Below are positions 5,045 to 5,080 of a stretch of DNA of 5,080 bases, piece by piece. A program made the translations under genes and the position numbers. The stretch is from Bacillota bacterium. GTDB lineage: Bacteria > Bacillota > Dehalobacteriia > UBA4068. How positions within the stretch are numbered: position 1 is the stretch's first letter; each line of letters opens with the position of its first letter. The stretch spans positions 2,668 through 7,747 of the forward strand of contig JAUMYD010000085.1 in NCBI GenBank assembly GCA_030528765.1, read 5' to 3'. The notes below the pieces were generated by a model that saw nothing but the letters and a program-made list of their open reading frames with translations, was not told the DNA's origin and did not search any database.

Positions 5045-5080
5045 AGTTCTTTGTCCAACTTTCTTTCAAGAAAGTTGGGG
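5043..5080 (+). repeat. Intergenic hairpin repeat, copy 2 (runs to window edge)
   Basis: The leader AAAGTTCTTTGT (5043-5054) overlaps the last two bases of the pgeF stop codon. It is followed by CCAACTTTCT (5055-5064), which pairs over 10 bp with AGAAAGTTGG (5069-5078) around the loop TTCA (5065-5068). Leader and loop match copy 1 (3320-3352), while the stem differs by paired changes. Within this copy AAAGTT (5043-5048) could alternatively pair with AACTTT (5057-5062). The window ends two bases after the stem, so I cannot see whether a T-run follows. Confidence 0.65.

Overview
The window looks like a chromosomal housekeeping stretch of a moderately GC-rich Firmicute, probably an anaerobe of the Negativicutes or Clostridia. 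I infer this from strong AGGAGG-type ribosome binding sites, a YczE-type membrane protein, a YdiF/Uup-type ABC-F protein, heavy use of CTG, ATC and CGC codons, and short intergenic hairpins. The assignment is by impression only. All five genes lie on the plus strand, and no phage, plasmid, transposase, CRISPR, tRNA or rRNA signal is visible.

Layout: (1) 1-671, a YczE/YitT-like membrane protein cut by the left edge, closed by a clear intrinsic terminator at 700-735. (2) 736-941, an intergenic region with an extended -10 promoter (824-832) and a leader of about 100 nt with small hairpins. (3) 942-3302, an apparent two-gene operon: an unrecognised 145-aa three-helix membrane protein followed 6 nt later by a 638-aa ABC-F ATPase. 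(4) 3303-3523, an intergenic region with a hairpin repeat, a weak terminator-like palindrome, a tentative promoter and a strong leader hairpin. (5) 3524-4120, a CDP-alcohol phosphatidyltransferase (PgsA-like) followed by a terminator. (6) 4190-5044, PgeF (YfiH family), with a near-perfect Shine-Dalgarno sequence but no ATG, GTG or TTG at a usable distance. (7) 5043-5080, a second copy of the hairpin repeat, running into the right edge.

Functionally the genes are loosely linked. ABC-F proteins act on the ribosome, the phosphatidyltransferase makes membrane phospholipid, and PgeF removes mis-incorporated residues from peptidoglycan precursors, so the last two share an envelope theme. I see no convincing new defence or biosynthetic system. 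The most interesting signals are the two diverged but structurally compensated copies of one hairpin element, the probable CTG start of pgeF just after a terminator, and the uncharacterised membrane protein coupled to the ABC-F gene.
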